From contig NC_058499.1 in NCBI RefSeq assembly GCF_020382885.2, positions 6,805,872 through 6,869,871 on the forward strand: a stretch of 64,000 nucleotides of DNA, written 5' to 3'. The translations under genes and the position numbers were made by a program. The notes beneath the pieces are model-generated. The model saw nothing but the letters and a program-made list of their open reading frames with translations, made no database searches and was not told the origin of the DNA. Below, piece after piece: positions 25,267-38,900 of the stretch. How positions within the stretch are numbered: the stretch's first letter is position 1; the number at the start of each line of letters is the position of its first letter. This DNA is from Scatophagus argus (Eukaryota > Chordata > Actinopteri > Scatophagidae).

Positions 25267-27073
25267 TGACTGTGCCTTACAGGGTTAGGACTATTAGTAG
25301 AAATTGAAGTTGTGGTCAAGGAGCCACATTAGGCTAACCCAACCAAAGACCATGCTGTGAAAAAGACTAATATATGGAGCTATGGCTCATTGAAACAGTC
25401 TGCTATGGCTTGTATTGCAAGAATCTACAACCAAAGATTTTATGCAGCGCTGAAGGAGGTTCATTTTTTTGTGCAGTATGTGGGTTTAGAGGAACTGAGA
25501 CTATTATTGTTGTTTTGTTTTGTTTGTTTCATGATTAATTGTTAGTATTGTTTTATTGTTGTGTATATGAACCGTTTTGGTGTGATTTTATTGTTGTTTC
25601 ATTGTAACAATGCTTTTTTCCTCAAACTACGGCGTGTTTATGGAAACGTAAATACACACATAATCTGTAGCTCAACATAACATTTCACCATGTGTGTAAA
25701 TACTGAGTCATTAAATCATATGAGTTTATGTAATTTTTCTTTTTTCCTACTTGCAAATTTAAATTTGACTAAAGTAAAAATTTCTTCCTTATCAAGTTTT
25801 TCAGCTGTCACAAAGGACTCTGGAAATGGGATGGACATTTTTAACTTACTTTCTTGTGAGTTTTCTTTTAATCATTCGAACCAAGAAGCGTTTTGATTTG
25901 ATTTTCAAGCTCATAAAATCTCAAAGAACATTTCCAATATATACTGATCAGTAGGAAGATTTGGCAGCAGCCCCAATTCTCTGATGTACTCAAGTAAACA
26001 CAGACCACACATATGCACAAATAGGCCTGAGTGGTGGAAGAAGAAAAGAAACCAAATGCAATTTGATTGCTCACTGAAGGGCTGAAGACAGACGAGAGTT
26101 GACAGCATGCAGGTAAAGACAGGCAGCTGTCTTCTGCTTCACAGAGTGCAAGCAGCCAGGTGGGCACTGACAAATAAATAATGGGTTATTCAATTTAAAA
26201 GCATCTTACTCACTGAAAACGCCTTTCTTTTTTTTGGCAGTAAATTTCAGCCTTAGGTGCTGTCCATTAGGCTTGTTGTGGTGAGCGATATCTGCTGCCA
26301 TATGGTGCACAAGCCGTAACAGTGAATTTTTTTTCTGCACCCTATCATTATTTCATCATTTTCTGAGAAGCCTGGTGCATTCAGTGAACCTCACTAAAAA
26401 CATTCTGCACAAATTAGGATCAACGATCAAATCAAATCAAGAGTGACGGCGACTGAAGTCAAATGCAGCAGAGTGGATTCAGGGCTCGACAGTCAGGACT
26501 GCCCTCTTGTCCAGGGCACGTAAAATCCCACCTTGAACTAGTAAATCTAGCAACTCGGGTGAGTAGGAAGATTTGTACCAATACCAATCAGTCACTTGAG
26601 AGCATAAAGCAGCGGGAGAAGACATTTATGATTTCAGACAAGTAGATTTCTGTCCCACTGGCCCCAATGGAAAAAAATATTAATGTTGAACCCTAGGATG
26701 GACTGAATCCAACAGCTGCTGTCATGTAGATCATGAAATTTGATTTCAGATCGATAATAAATAAAATTCTAGCAGTTTGGCTGGATTCACCTACTCTAAT
26801 TTAGTGACAGTTTTTAAATTCGTGAGAGGAATCAAAATGTTTGCTCAGGCTGTGTTTTATTTTTATTAGAGTGTCTAAACTAAGAATTTCAAGTATGTTA
26901 TTAAATATTTGTTCTACTCTGTTTTTCCATTAATTTTATGATCTTCAGGTCATAAGAAGCCAAATCCACTTTGAGAACCAGGAACCTTATCATAATAGAG
27001 GGGTCTGCATGTCTGCATGATCTTCATAGTTTTGTTATCGGAGTCTGTGTAGATCCTGGTTGTGACTCCTATG
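25267..27073. other. Non-coding stretch
   Basis: AT-rich sequence with no gene or repeat family recognised. Confidence 0.45.
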
Positions 27074-27424
27074 TCAAATTGCACACAGGCAAGAGGCCAG
27101 TTGAAAAAACAATTCAATGTCTTTAATGAAGTGGCCAGAAGAGGTACACCGGGTTTCCCCTCTCAAGCCAGGCCTGAGGGAGGTGGCCAAGCTTAGTCCC
27201 GTGGTCGCTGAGCACCCAGCATAGATCGGACTTTCCACCCGCAAGGAGAGGAATGTCAGGGAGCCAAAGCTCGTGTTCAAAGTTGAGCCCAGCCAACGAT
27301 GTGCACAGACGTGAGCTTACCTCAGTGCACAGTGCAGGCTCTGCATTAGATCTCCACAGTTGGGGCTGGACTCTATCCGTGGTGAGTTGTGACAGGGTCA
27401 GCTGAGGACACTCCAGACTCACTG
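27074..27424. other. GC-richer block of unknown nature
   Basis: This block stands out from AT-rich flanks. Two overlapping minus-strand frames stay open (27074-27280 and 27123-27422), the latter for 99 codons. The peptides are Leu/Trp/Cys-rich with no domain I recognise. It could be a diverged repeat, a decayed exon or chance. I do not call it a gene. Confidence 0.3.
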
Positions 27425-29563
27425 GCTGAAAGCCCCATCCTCTGAAGGAAAATAAACAAAACCAAAAGCTACTTTAAAGTGGCTATGATCAATATTTACG
27501 TAATAACAACGGATCAAATAAATATCTGAAATATGAAAGGGGACCTGTTGGATCTGTTGAATGTGTAAATAGACAACTGTTTTAACAAGTTCACAGCATC
27601 AACTGAAAAAGTGGTATGTTGTTGTTATGTTGCCACCAAGTGGCCAAAAAAAATTGGTTTTTGTAGGTTTACTAAACACAAATGGCGCAAACTGAGATCC
27701 ATGCTTGTCTTGGTGCACTGTGCAACAAATCAAATTTCAGCATGCCCCCAATGGCACACCAACATCAGTCAGACAATAACAGACAGATGTACACTGACAC
27801 ACTAAGCGTCTCACCAGGCCGATGAAGCAGAAATGCGTCTGCAGACGTTTAACACACAGAAATTGCTTTCTGTCTGCACTTTACTGTTTTAAAGTAATGC
27901 TCCTCATGATTTTGCCCTGATTAAAAGCACAGTGTTTGTCTCTCTCTCTCAGTCACAGTCACAGTCTCATTACCGTACTGTACTACCGAACTTGAATTTC
28001 ATGCAGCCTCAATTAGCTCTCATCTGTAATAACTGACACACAATGGTTTGTAAATAAAAGGCACAATACGTGTCGGTGGGTGGGGGGTGTGGGGAATGAG
28101 TAAAGCCTACATGTAATACTTCTGTCAGTCTCTGCTGTCCCTTGTGCGCTGTGTGTATGCATGTTTACTTCTTCAATCTGTAAGATGCTCGATTATTACG
28201 TAACACACCACAAACAGGATGCAATTAGCAATATTGGTGTGGACAGTTTTCTTTGATGTTAATGAAAAGAAACGTTTGAAGAAGAACGGGAGTCGTTCAC
28301 CAGCAAAGCCCGGTTGCTATGGCATGGCTGACGCAAAAACAGGACCACCCGCACTCCCTCAAATACACGCACGCACACGCACACACAGTTGTTGGCTATT
28401 TTAAGCACTGCGAGACTGTAATTTGAGTGCTCCATTTTTGACCACTGTAACTCAGGATGCACATGGGGGGAAAAAGGAAGAGGGATCAGAGGCTGGCAAG
28501 GGTGGAGGTTGGGGTTGGAGTGAGACTGGCAGGTGAAGGTATAATGGGAACACAGCCTAAAGTGCCAGGAGGCAGGGTCAGGGAAGCCACTTGTTATCCC
28601 GCCCACCTTTGCCCCTTTAACACTCTTTCATCTGCTTTCACAGAGAAAGCCCCCATGCAGACAGACATACTCTTGAACCGCCTGTCGAATGTAGTCTCAA
28701 AAGCAATTTCACAGCAGGGAGGGAGAATTTTGTCTTTGATGCACTTCTGTAAAAAAAACAACTTAAATTGCTCTGTTTCTTTAGCAATCACAGAAAATTG
28801 TGCTAAATTGTTCAAAACATCTAGTCGGTGTTTTCTTGTTGCTGAACACGCTGGGGGGACCGTATGCCTGTGTTTGTGCGTGCGATACGAATAAACAGCT
28901 TAATGACTCATTCAAGTGTACTATACTGTAGTCATACGTTGTACCCATACTGACGGGAGAGCAGCAGCACTGGACAAATGCCACTTTGGATTCCTTGTGA
29001 GATGAGTGGGTGGAAGTCAGATCTATTCTAGGACCTGGACGGGTTTGCTTTTCAGACATCAATTAGCCTGGAAATAGCAGCAAGTCAGAAAGATTATTAC
29101 CAGGATGAATCAGAGAGGAGGCAGACACCTGCGCCACAGTTTATAATGGAAGATCTCAGGCAGCTGTCACAAACATTTGGGTAAAGTCAGAAAAGCTTAC
29201 ATGTGACTTCATCTGAAAGCCTGTGTGATCCAATTGTGTTGTTGTCCTATTTTTGCTCCTTCTTTACTAAATTATTAATATTATTATGGATTATGGAACA
29301 CAAGTACATACTAATGATACTATCCAGCTATGGTTAAGGTACATCAACAAGTTTAGAGAAGTTACTATAGACATCATTATGTATGGGCAGAATAAATGTG
29401 AAGTTATAGATGATTTGTTGAAGTATGTTGTTGTTGAGTTTGATGTAATAATTAAGAACAGACTTGTCTATAACTGCTGATTAAAATACTCCCAGTCTCT
29501 CAGCCTGTTCTTGAGCTCAAGCCCACATGTTCCAAAACAGGACTGACTCCTTCAGGGTTTTCA
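27425..29563. other. Non-coding stretch with CA microsatellite
   Basis: It contains a CA/CG run (28365-28387). Frames at 28259-28894 on both strands overlap each other and have no recognisable product. Confidence 0.45.
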
Positions 29564-29774
29564 CTGTCGATTAATCTGCCAATTATTTTCTTGATTAATT
29601 GCTTGGTCTATAAAACATCAGCAATATCCTTATGGGTGAGGTCACATCATAATGTGTCTTGTTTTGAACGACCAACAAAGATCGCAAAAAAAAATCACTT
29701 TCATGTTTCACTGTAATGTTAAGCCAAGGAAAGCAGTAAATTAAACTTTAAAATAGTTGCTGATCAATTGTTTA
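29564..29774 (+). repeat. MITE-like repeat copy, opposite orientation
   Basis: TCACTGTCGATTAATCTGCC, AATTATTTTCTTGATTAATT, GCTTGGTCTATAAAACATCA, AATGTGTCTTGTTTTGAACG and TTTAAAATAGTTGCTGATCA give the canonical order of the family. This copy is inverted relative to the copies at 0.7-1.2, 7.7 and 11.7 kb. Confidence 0.75.
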
Positions 29775-32700
29775 GGATGCAGGCAGTGTGTCCGTTCAAC
29801 TGTCTGTTTCCTGCATTAAACCTACTTGATTGTTTTTCTTAAAAAATATTGTTAATTTAAGTCTTTCCTCTGAGACTCCCAGGGTGAGACTGTAATGCAG
29901 TTAATAGAAACACCTGTCTGTAAAATGCACCTGTACAGTTCAGCAGCAACACAAACTACATACAACTTTATGATAATGATGTTGACTCAACATGTCTCTT
30001 TTCAACAAAAGCTGAACATTATAACCTTCGTTGATTTCAGATTTATTGCAGGACTGATGTATTACATTAGTGTTAGCTCAGTGTGCTTAATAAACTGGCA
30101 GGCTGTATCTTGGCCTGCAGGACATTCGACATTAAATTCTGTAATGGTTAAAAGCTCCTCCTGCCATGATTTTTAATCACTAAAGTCTGTGCTCCAGGAG
30201 GGATTAGAAAGTAATCAACATCTTACAGCAGACAGCCTGCTTCGGTTTTCACAGTCAGTAGGAGCAAGATTCACGTCTGGCCACTCTTGGTGCTCCTACT
30301 CCCATCCACCATCATGATCCCAGTGATCCCACACCAACTACATATTTCCCTGGTTATCTGTTACATTTACGATAGACCAGATGTCTAACAAGCTGTACTG
30401 TGACTTGGATCAGATCGTACCTGGACTTGGAACAGATCCTGTTGTAAATGGAGCTGTCACGGCAACATCTAGCCTTCACTGACAACACATATATAACATG
30501 GCAGCTTCGAAAAATGTGTTGTCCTCTGGTCTAAAGTGTAAATAGTCAAAAATAATAGCAATGGCTGAACCAGCAGCTCCACGGACAGTATATTACAGTA
30601 TATTCACACAGTATAATTTACAGGCATACTATGACGATGTGCCTATGTTTCATTCATACATTTTAACAACACAACATGGAATAACAATAAATGGCCTATG
30701 GATCAAACTGCAAATCATCATTAGTTTGCAAACTGCTGCCATTGAGAAAGAGGAAGAAAAGGAAAGTGAGAGAAAAAAGAAGGCAAGGTTTGGTAGGAGT
30801 TCAAAGACGAGAGGAAATATGAACCACATGTGCAAGCCCTAATTTCTTGGTTGTAAAAAACATTTTTGTATATTTTTATTTCTAATAACCGGGCAGCATG
30901 CCTTGTGGCTGTTTTCAGGCGCAGACTTCAGAGGCTATGGGCAAGCAAACAGAGGAACAATTAGTCAATGGTAAAACATCCCATGTAGAGCAGTCGTACT
31001 ACTCAGAAATGCATTTGTTTCACCGAGGTCACACACAGTTTACAGCTGCTGGACATTCCTGGCAGTAAAAATCCACCCACAATTCTGCATCTTCAGACAC
31101 AAGTGGCAGATGTTGGTTCTGTAAGAAAACTGCCCTTCATACAAATTTTAGAGATAATTTTCCCCATTGTTTCCTTTATATCTCAGAGAGTTGTTATGAT
31201 GAGACTGTTCTGTCTTACTCGGTCCGTTTCCATGGTAACCACGCTGCCGTTAGCCAGCTGTCCAAAGTGAGATAACATAACTCCAGGCAGAGTTGAAGGG
31301 ACTTCTATAAATTTCCACTGTGATCCCACTGATTAGGTAAAGCTGTCGTGTCAGTACTGGTGGAGGTGTGTGTTTACCTGGCTCACATCACCTGGGCCTC
31401 GGTTAATACAGCTAGCCCAACACTGCTTCACATTACCTGATTTTATCAGATAACAGGAGAAGATTTACGGACTCAAGTCAGGCCAGGTCTATTACTGGTA
31501 TATCTCACAGAAGAGATTTGTTGTGTTACATTTAAGCTGTGATGTATTTATTCATACAGTTTTGTGTACGCTCACATAGAGCACTTAAACTTTGATGCAT
31601 TTCACAACCTATAATTCAGCACAATTAACATAATTGCTCGCACGCGTTCCCCATGTATTTAACACCCTCCCTGACAAAGTACGACTGTATTGTGCCTCTG
31701 GTGTGAATGCATCAGTTTGGCCACCATCTGGCAGCTTGTGCAGTATTTGTCCTGCTGTGCTGTGCAAGTGCCCCTGCCGAAATGGCAGCATTGGTAATGT
31801 AGAAACAGCTTGTCTGAGACATACAAGTCTTATTTACATGCCTGTCCCTAAAGGCATAAACCAGCTTGCAGGCTTAGCTGAATTTCTTAAATTTAACACA
31901 AATTAGTTTATCTAGCACACACAAAACACACAATCCAAGCACAGGTTGTTGCTAATGTGTGAATGTACATCATGCACAAAATATGCATTCACAGATACAG
32001 GCATGAAATATACCATATAAGTGAACAGAAAGACCAATAAGACTGAAACGTGTTCAACCCCCCCCCACTCTGCCCACCCAGTGTCTAATAAGTTACCATG
32101 ACAACCAGAGAGTGAAGAGGATTGCCCTTGTTGCTCTTGAGCTTACTTTTGTTGGAAAGGTTTCCCTTTTTCTCCTGTGGTCCGCCATAATCGCCTCAAG
32201 ATAATGATACATATTCTTTATCTAAAATTTATATTTCCCATGAGAATGCATTAAAAACCAAATAGAGGAGGTGCCAAGATCAATTTAAAAATCACCCACA
32301 CGGACAGGAGCATTCACTCCTTAAATACTGCTGTGACATGAGAAAAGCAATGCAGTTTTTTTGATGACATTGTTTTTGTGGGGTTTTGTTTGAAAAACCC
32401 AATAAATATGAACATGTCCTTGAGAGAAAATCACACTCCATGCTGTTCTACGTCACTACAACAGTCGTCCATTTTATTTTTGCATTATTAAACGCTAGTC
32501 TCAGAGATTGTGATTTAGGGAGACTTTTGTGTTTTGAAGCAAGCCATGTGTGAAAACCCATCACAGTCACATCACGTTTTGATTTTTTTTTTTTAAAGAA
32601 TATTTGAAATAACATTAAGAATTTTCATTACTATGTGCACCAGCAGTGAAAAAACACTCACTGAACCATTCAGTAGCAGTCCTGTAATCAACACTCCTGC

Positions 32701-35499
32701 ACCTGTTGAAGAGGATTAGCATTTGAGCCCACTTTTCACATCTATAATCCCCCTTTAATATGCACTTCATGTAATAATGAGCTGCTTGACTTCTCTGATA
32801 GCACGGCTTGAATCTGATTCAAAGCCACCCCATGGCTTGTACAGCTCCTTCTCTGCCTCAGCAACTAAACTTTGTTATGCTGTTTTGTATATAACCCCCC
32901 CACCACCGCACCACCACCATTCCTCCACCTCCTCTCTGTCTTTCACTGCCTGCCAAGGGAGCAAACATCTCATATGGAGAATCAGCTTCTCATCTTCTGG
33001 CGCTCTGATCTGAGTAGGCTCCAACTGACGGCTGAGGGGGCACAGGGCGTCATTTGCCACAGCGGAGAACAAATGAAGTGGGCCACGACATCTCCCTGTC
33101 TGTTTCCAAATCACTAGATGTACAAATTTAAGAATCCTTTAATAGGATTTCATGTTTACTTGTTAAAGAAAAGTCGGTTGGGGGGAAAAAAATCACTACA
33201 GTTTTAGTAATCAAAAGAACAGACGGACATGTCGTAGTGTTTTGTGGTCCCATCACTGTGATTTCGGTATATCTAAATGCATTCTAAGGCTTTTCAAGCT
33301 CTGTTTCCTCTTTTCATTATATGAGATTAACATCCAGGAGTTAATCTAACCAGCATGGTTTATCTAACAACTGCCAAACGTGCCCAGAAGGAACTACTGC
33401 ACTATAGAATATCTTTAGACCTAACTGTGTCATTTAAAGACAATTTGACGGTTATTACTTAGGTCGCAGGGCATATATAAGCACACAAAGTCACAGGCTA
33501 AGCCAAATGGCATGTACTGAATGATTCAGGTAAATTTATGTACTCTTACACCCCTACATGCAGGTTTTAGTTAGCTAGTTTAAACAGCCATATCACTTTG
33601 TCATAAAATCTGATTTAAATGAACCAGGTCACTAATTTTCTCATTAAATGACCCATGTTAATTAACTGATATAACACACAGAATGACAAACATGCATTAC
33701 ATTCAGCACTCAAACAGCGCTGACTTAATTTTTACACATAGCAACATATGTACCACAGGCTAGGATAACTCAGGAGGCTCTATCTCTCTCATTCTCAGTG
33801 AATCCCCAAAACACCTTATCTGCCTTTGTTATGGTATTCCCTGTTTAATTATGAACCGCTGATTAAAATTCCACTCATCTCCTGCAGCCTGCTTCTCAGT
33901 ACCGAAGCCTACAACAACACACAGACAGACAACAATGCAGATGCTGACATTTCAATATCGATTCATAGCTCCAGTAAGGAGATGAAGAATTGTGGCCGCA
34001 GGAGAGCAGGGAAATTCATCAAGGTGAGCTCGTGATAAATGAGAGTGACAAATATCGTGACGTAATGCTAAAGGTCACATGTGGCATTTGGGCACACGGT
34101 GCACCTTCCCAACCAAGAGAGTGAGCCATGTCATTATCTTCTTTTCCAGCTCAAAGCAGGGACCAGCAGGGCAACGGCAGGCTAAATGTCACATCTGCCC
34201 TGCCAATGCATGCCGACAGAGCGCCCTGACAGCCCTGCAAAAACCCCAGGCTGCTGCAGCACTGCCTGTCCATTATAAAGCACCCATCATGGCACACAAT
34301 AGATGCCGTCATAATGTCACCAGAGTGCTTCGCCTCCAGCAGACAATGAGCACCACCACCGTCGCCAGGGTGGGAATGTGTGTCCATGTGTATTTGGAAA
34401 GATAACGCAGTATAACCTGGACCTTTTCTCAGCCAACCCAAGAGCTTCCTTCTCATTGCTCCCTGCTAGGCTTCCCTCTTCTGAAACAACTAAGTCATTC
34501 CTTTTACTTTATGACAGATTGATGGGAGATTGTTGGCAGTGTCTGTGGCTGTCTGCTTTGTGATGAATCTGTTTTTCATACATTTTTGAATCTACATAAC
34601 TGGCATCATATGACATATTTATTTTTTTCTGAATTACAAGGAAGAGACCTGAAAGCCATGGGGGGAAAAGGATAAGAAAAATGTGACAGTTATGGATGGA
34701 TTATGCGTCATCATTGACATTTGCAGAACATTTTTATCGAGCTGTATTCATTATCTGGTGAATTACTCCCTTTTTAGCACCTAATCAGCCTGCCGCGGAT
34801 TAGCTTCAGCTCATGTAAAATTTATTTCATGCTTCAGCTTCCATGGAAGTGAGGCATGAAGAACTACTCAGACCAGTGAATGTGCCACAGGCATGCAAAT
34901 AAATGACACTTGGGGTAGTTTGCGAGTTATGCGAGAGTATCATAACAAGCAAATATTTGGAAATTCTATAGCGTACCGTATTTCACCAAGTACTCCTCAT
35001 GCACTTCAAAAATCTACAAAAATACCCCAAAAAAAATCTCAGGACGTCAAAGCATTGCATTCCTACAATATCTGCTATTCTTTTTTGTTTCATGTTACCC
35101 AGACAAGTTGCACTGTGACTGACCTTTAACTGGTGAGAGAATTAAGCTATCCACTGGACCTATTTATATGCAGAATAGCACATTATTAATATGTTAATAC
35201 GTGCCAATTCTTCCCTGCTTCGCATTTACAAAAGGAATAGCTTGACCTTTGGTGACAACCTGCCAACAAAGTCAAGCTGGCCTAATTTAAGAAAGTTGTT
35301 TAATGTCAATTGCCCTTTGATCGGGTGGAGCAGCAAAAGCTTGGGGAAACACGCTGATGTTTAAACCTGTTGTGTGAAATTATTGCAACCTTTAATACAA
35401 CTACGATGTGGGAGTATCCAAAAAAGTGTGTTTGTTATTCAGATAATCCATACTTAACGAAATAGTTGTATCTCTGGAAGTAGTATAACAATATGCACA
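29775..35499. other. Non-coding stretch, 5.7 kb
   Basis: No gene recognised. A C-run lies at 32058-32066. The interval 34.14-34.42 kb is GC-richer, and 35.18-35.35 kb contains a perfect TCF/LEF-type CCTTTGATC within a low-repeat segment (see findings). Confidence 0.4.
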
Positions 35500-35928
35500 T
35501 TACCAGAAGACAAAATTATAAATTTGTTTTGTGGTGAAGGATCTTGAAATACTGACTAATCCAAAATTCAATATATTTATTGAATTTTCCTCAAATTCAA
35601 TAAATATACCCTTGCATATGGATATATACATATCATGGCATTTATCCCACTTCAAATGTAGTTTTGTGTGCACGTCATTGCATACATCACGTATGACAAA
35701 TGCTTGTATGTAACTGTGGTTTGGTATTTGGTTAGTATATTTGGTAAGTGACTCTTTGCATTCATTAATCTTTTTCCTCAGGCTTAGTTGCTGTTTGTAT
35801 TTATCATCACTGATGGGCATCACACACTTGGCCCATTCAGTCAATGGTTTCAAGCCTTGTCCACTGTGTGTACCAAATATATTTTCTCCACAAAGCTGAC
35901 ATTCAAGCTTCTTATCTTCCCCAGTAAG
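35500..35928 (-). pseudogene. Fragment resembling KIAA1586/hAT-like zinc-finger protein
   Basis: The minus frame is open for 143 codons, from just after a stop at 35929-35931 to a stop near 35500, with no convincing ATG at its head. Its first third reads KLECQLCGENIF, then LKPLTEWAKCV, then KQQLSLRKKINECKESLTKY. This order (CxxC, an EW pair, then a KQQ.SLRKKI.E.K.S block) recalls the N-terminal zinc-finger region of KIAA1586-like/ZNF862-like proteins, which are hAT-transposase relatives. The remainder, rich in Ile/Asn/Phe, does not match and contains an AT-rich hairpin (35572-35608). The expected catalytic and dimerisation regions are absent. I read it as a small decayed relic. A chance match is possible. 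Confidence 0.35.
35572..35608. repeat. Perfect AT-rich inverted repeat (16-bp arms, 5-nt loop)
   Basis: TATATTTATTGAATTT and AAATTCAATAAATATA are exact complements around TCCTC. Confidence 0.85.
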
Positions 35929-38900
35929 TCAATCATTTGTCATGCAGAAGTGGTCATTCCTGGTCAGTGGTCAGCCAGGTGCAATGTGTCCATGGTGTAA
36001 CTAGTGCCGCCTCAGTAGTTTGCATCTTATGGGGAAGTGTTTGTGGTGCAGCTAGCACCGACTGCCTCAAAGTTACAGACACAGTGATGCGGTAAAATGA
36101 TGTGCCAATTGGTTCCTGCCAATCCAGCTGCCTCACAAAGCAAGTTATGCAGTTGTTTAGGTGCTCAGGAATGGGCTCTTGGACTCACCGTAAGGAGAGA
36201 AGTGCAGTGCATGTACTAGTGCATACCTGCCCATTTCAGGCACTGAGGTAATGTTAGTTGTTATGCAAAGTAAGATTCAAATCTGAGATTCGAGAAGCAT
36301 TATAGAGGTCTGAAACAGGCTAAGAATGAATATGAATTTTCCATATTGTACTGTACTATGACGCAATCATAAAAAAACAGCATCTTAAGTATTTAACACT
36401 AGATAAGCATGACAATATTTCAAAGGAACCTTGAACCAAGCAGACAGAGAGTGTAGGCTATACGTGAGGTCATCATAGAGTGTGGATTTTTTTTTTATCC
36501 TTTTTGCAAAGAAAATCAATGAAATATTGAAAGTTAACTTTAATTTTGTAAAGTATCAGCAGGGCTCCATTCCTGTCTGTAACGTGCTGCTCAGGTCATC
36601 ATCACCTGACTCTCCCTGATGGCACAGTTGAATAAAACGAACACAAGCCGATTTGGTTAAATTATGGAGTCTGAAGCTCCAGTTTGAGATTTTGTGATTT
36701 AAGCATTAGCAGCACAGAAGGCCAGTCGTCCTGCAAAGAGTCAATATCTGTAAATGATTTGAATGACTCAAAGGTCAACTTCAGCAGTCTCAGTACATTC
36801 AATCCAGAAGGCAAGCTATGACTCACACTCTGGGGGTTCAATTCAGTGGACTCAATTCAGGTGGCTACACAGTAATGGTGAGGAAATTTTCACTGAATGT
36901 TACCATCACTTGGTATTGAGTGAACAGATTATAAACCAGAAACTTTTAATGATGCCATATCCACACGCAATTCCTGTCGTTTTTTTTACGACTCCTCTGT
37001 GAACCTGCTAAAATCTTAAATATACTCACGCTTCTGGGAACAGAAATGTTTTTGAAACAGAAGCTTATAAGCAACTTCATTAGAGTGTCTGCATAATACT
37101 GGACTGCAGCAGCTTTCACACCAGCCGTGGCATGAAAAGAATGGCGGTTGAGGCCACAGACAGTTCTCTGTTTGTGTCAAAGCACATAGTTACTGACATT
37201 CGAGTTTAGACAGAGCAATAAACAGAGATTGGCTGCAGTGCCAAACTAATAGACGGTCTCAGACTTTGGTAAGGTGGCTGGCAAATGGGACTTCTCACTT
37301 TTAATAATCTCCCTTGTGTGCTTTGGCATATATGGAGTTTGAACACCGTTCCAGGGACTAAGGCATTTTCACTGCGCCGCAATATTAGATGTAAGTTTAG
37401 ATCAAACATACCCAGGAGTGAAACAAGTTGTCAGCATTTTTAATTTAATATATTTTGACCTGGAGGGGCATTACGTAATGTATGGCCTTTCTGGACCTCT
37501 ACTGGCAATTAATGGGACCTGCATCAACATCATCTGAAGTTAATGTATTTCCTCCCACAGAAGACTCCAGCAGAGCCTCCCTCCAATCTCTGTTTAGGTA
37601 GCCTATAATTAACATAAAAAGTCAGGTTTTCACAGCTAATGCGTCTCACACAAGCATCCAGATCTGATTTATTGTGATGATAGAACAATATTTCTTTGTT
37701 TTGAGCTTGCTGTGTTATAGCAGTGGGATATTGTAGACTTCATGGCTGAAATGTGCTGTGGGGTAGATGCTTGTAAAAAAGGAGTGTACTAAAACTCAGC
37801 AAGCCTTTGTTCCAAAAACGTGCTGACCATTAAGTGCTTAACAAGACAAAAAATTTTAGCAGCTGGCAAAGTCAACATTAAGCTGATTAATATCTTTATC
37901 AGCATGCGTCCTGGATTATTTTGACATGTGCGGCAGTAGAACAGTATACAATTTGCAAATGACAAGTGTTGTTTAAGGTTACTATCCATGGTTTTGTTGC
38001 TGTGCTCGACAAACATGATTGATTTGATGAAAATACGTGACAGGAACTTTTCTGACCAATACTTCAATTTTGATTTAACTTATTGTAGTATTTTTGTTCT
38101 ACAACGTTTTCAAAATAGATATGCTAGTACCGTGCTATAGTCACAATATTTATGTTGTTTCTACATAAATAGAATAAGATAAAATAATGCAGCTGCTTCT
38201 TGTTCAAGTTCTCTGAGAGTATGTATTTTAAAAAGCACTGAGATGAAAGAGTTTTGGAGTTACTATGGAGAGCAATGACAAAATCAAAGATGTGTCTTTT
38301 AGTAATTAGCACACTCCCATTTAACTGCCTTGCTAGGAAGTGCAACAGGAACATTTCTGACACCCAGATTCAATTTGCTTTGCTGGGATTCCTGGCTGAC
38401 AAAACAATTAGTGCAGCTGTGCCACAGAGACGTACAGCATTTCTGCTGCCAGACGCTGGTCCCGACATGACACTGATGGAGCATGGAAAGATACGCTGGC
38501 ACTACACAGGTTTAGCTCTGTCATTCACAAACAGGCCTCATTAGCTCACCGACACTGCGTTTCCAATGAAAAGCAGCCATTAAAAAGAGACTTCTAAATG
38601 GTCAGATGAATACGTGAGATGTGCTATATCAGAAATGCTGCAGTGAATGGGATCTTAGCCCTCAATAAGTCAATATATGACTAAATTCTGACTCAGAGAA
38701 AAAAGGACAGAAATACATGTTCCTCAACAACATTTTTTTCTTGAATTTCCAAGATTTCTGTAGGAAAGAAAGCAAAGTTCCACCAACTTTGACACAAACG
38801 AGCTGTGATTCTGAAGTAGGGTAATAAACATGTTCAGTGATGTTTAGTTCATAATGATTCAGAGCCTCCAGAATGACCTGCTCCGGTCTTTGGTGCACTG

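Noticed and set aside
28457-28894. 145-codon plus frame as a gene
   Set aside because: Overlaps equally open antisense frames and no motif is visible.
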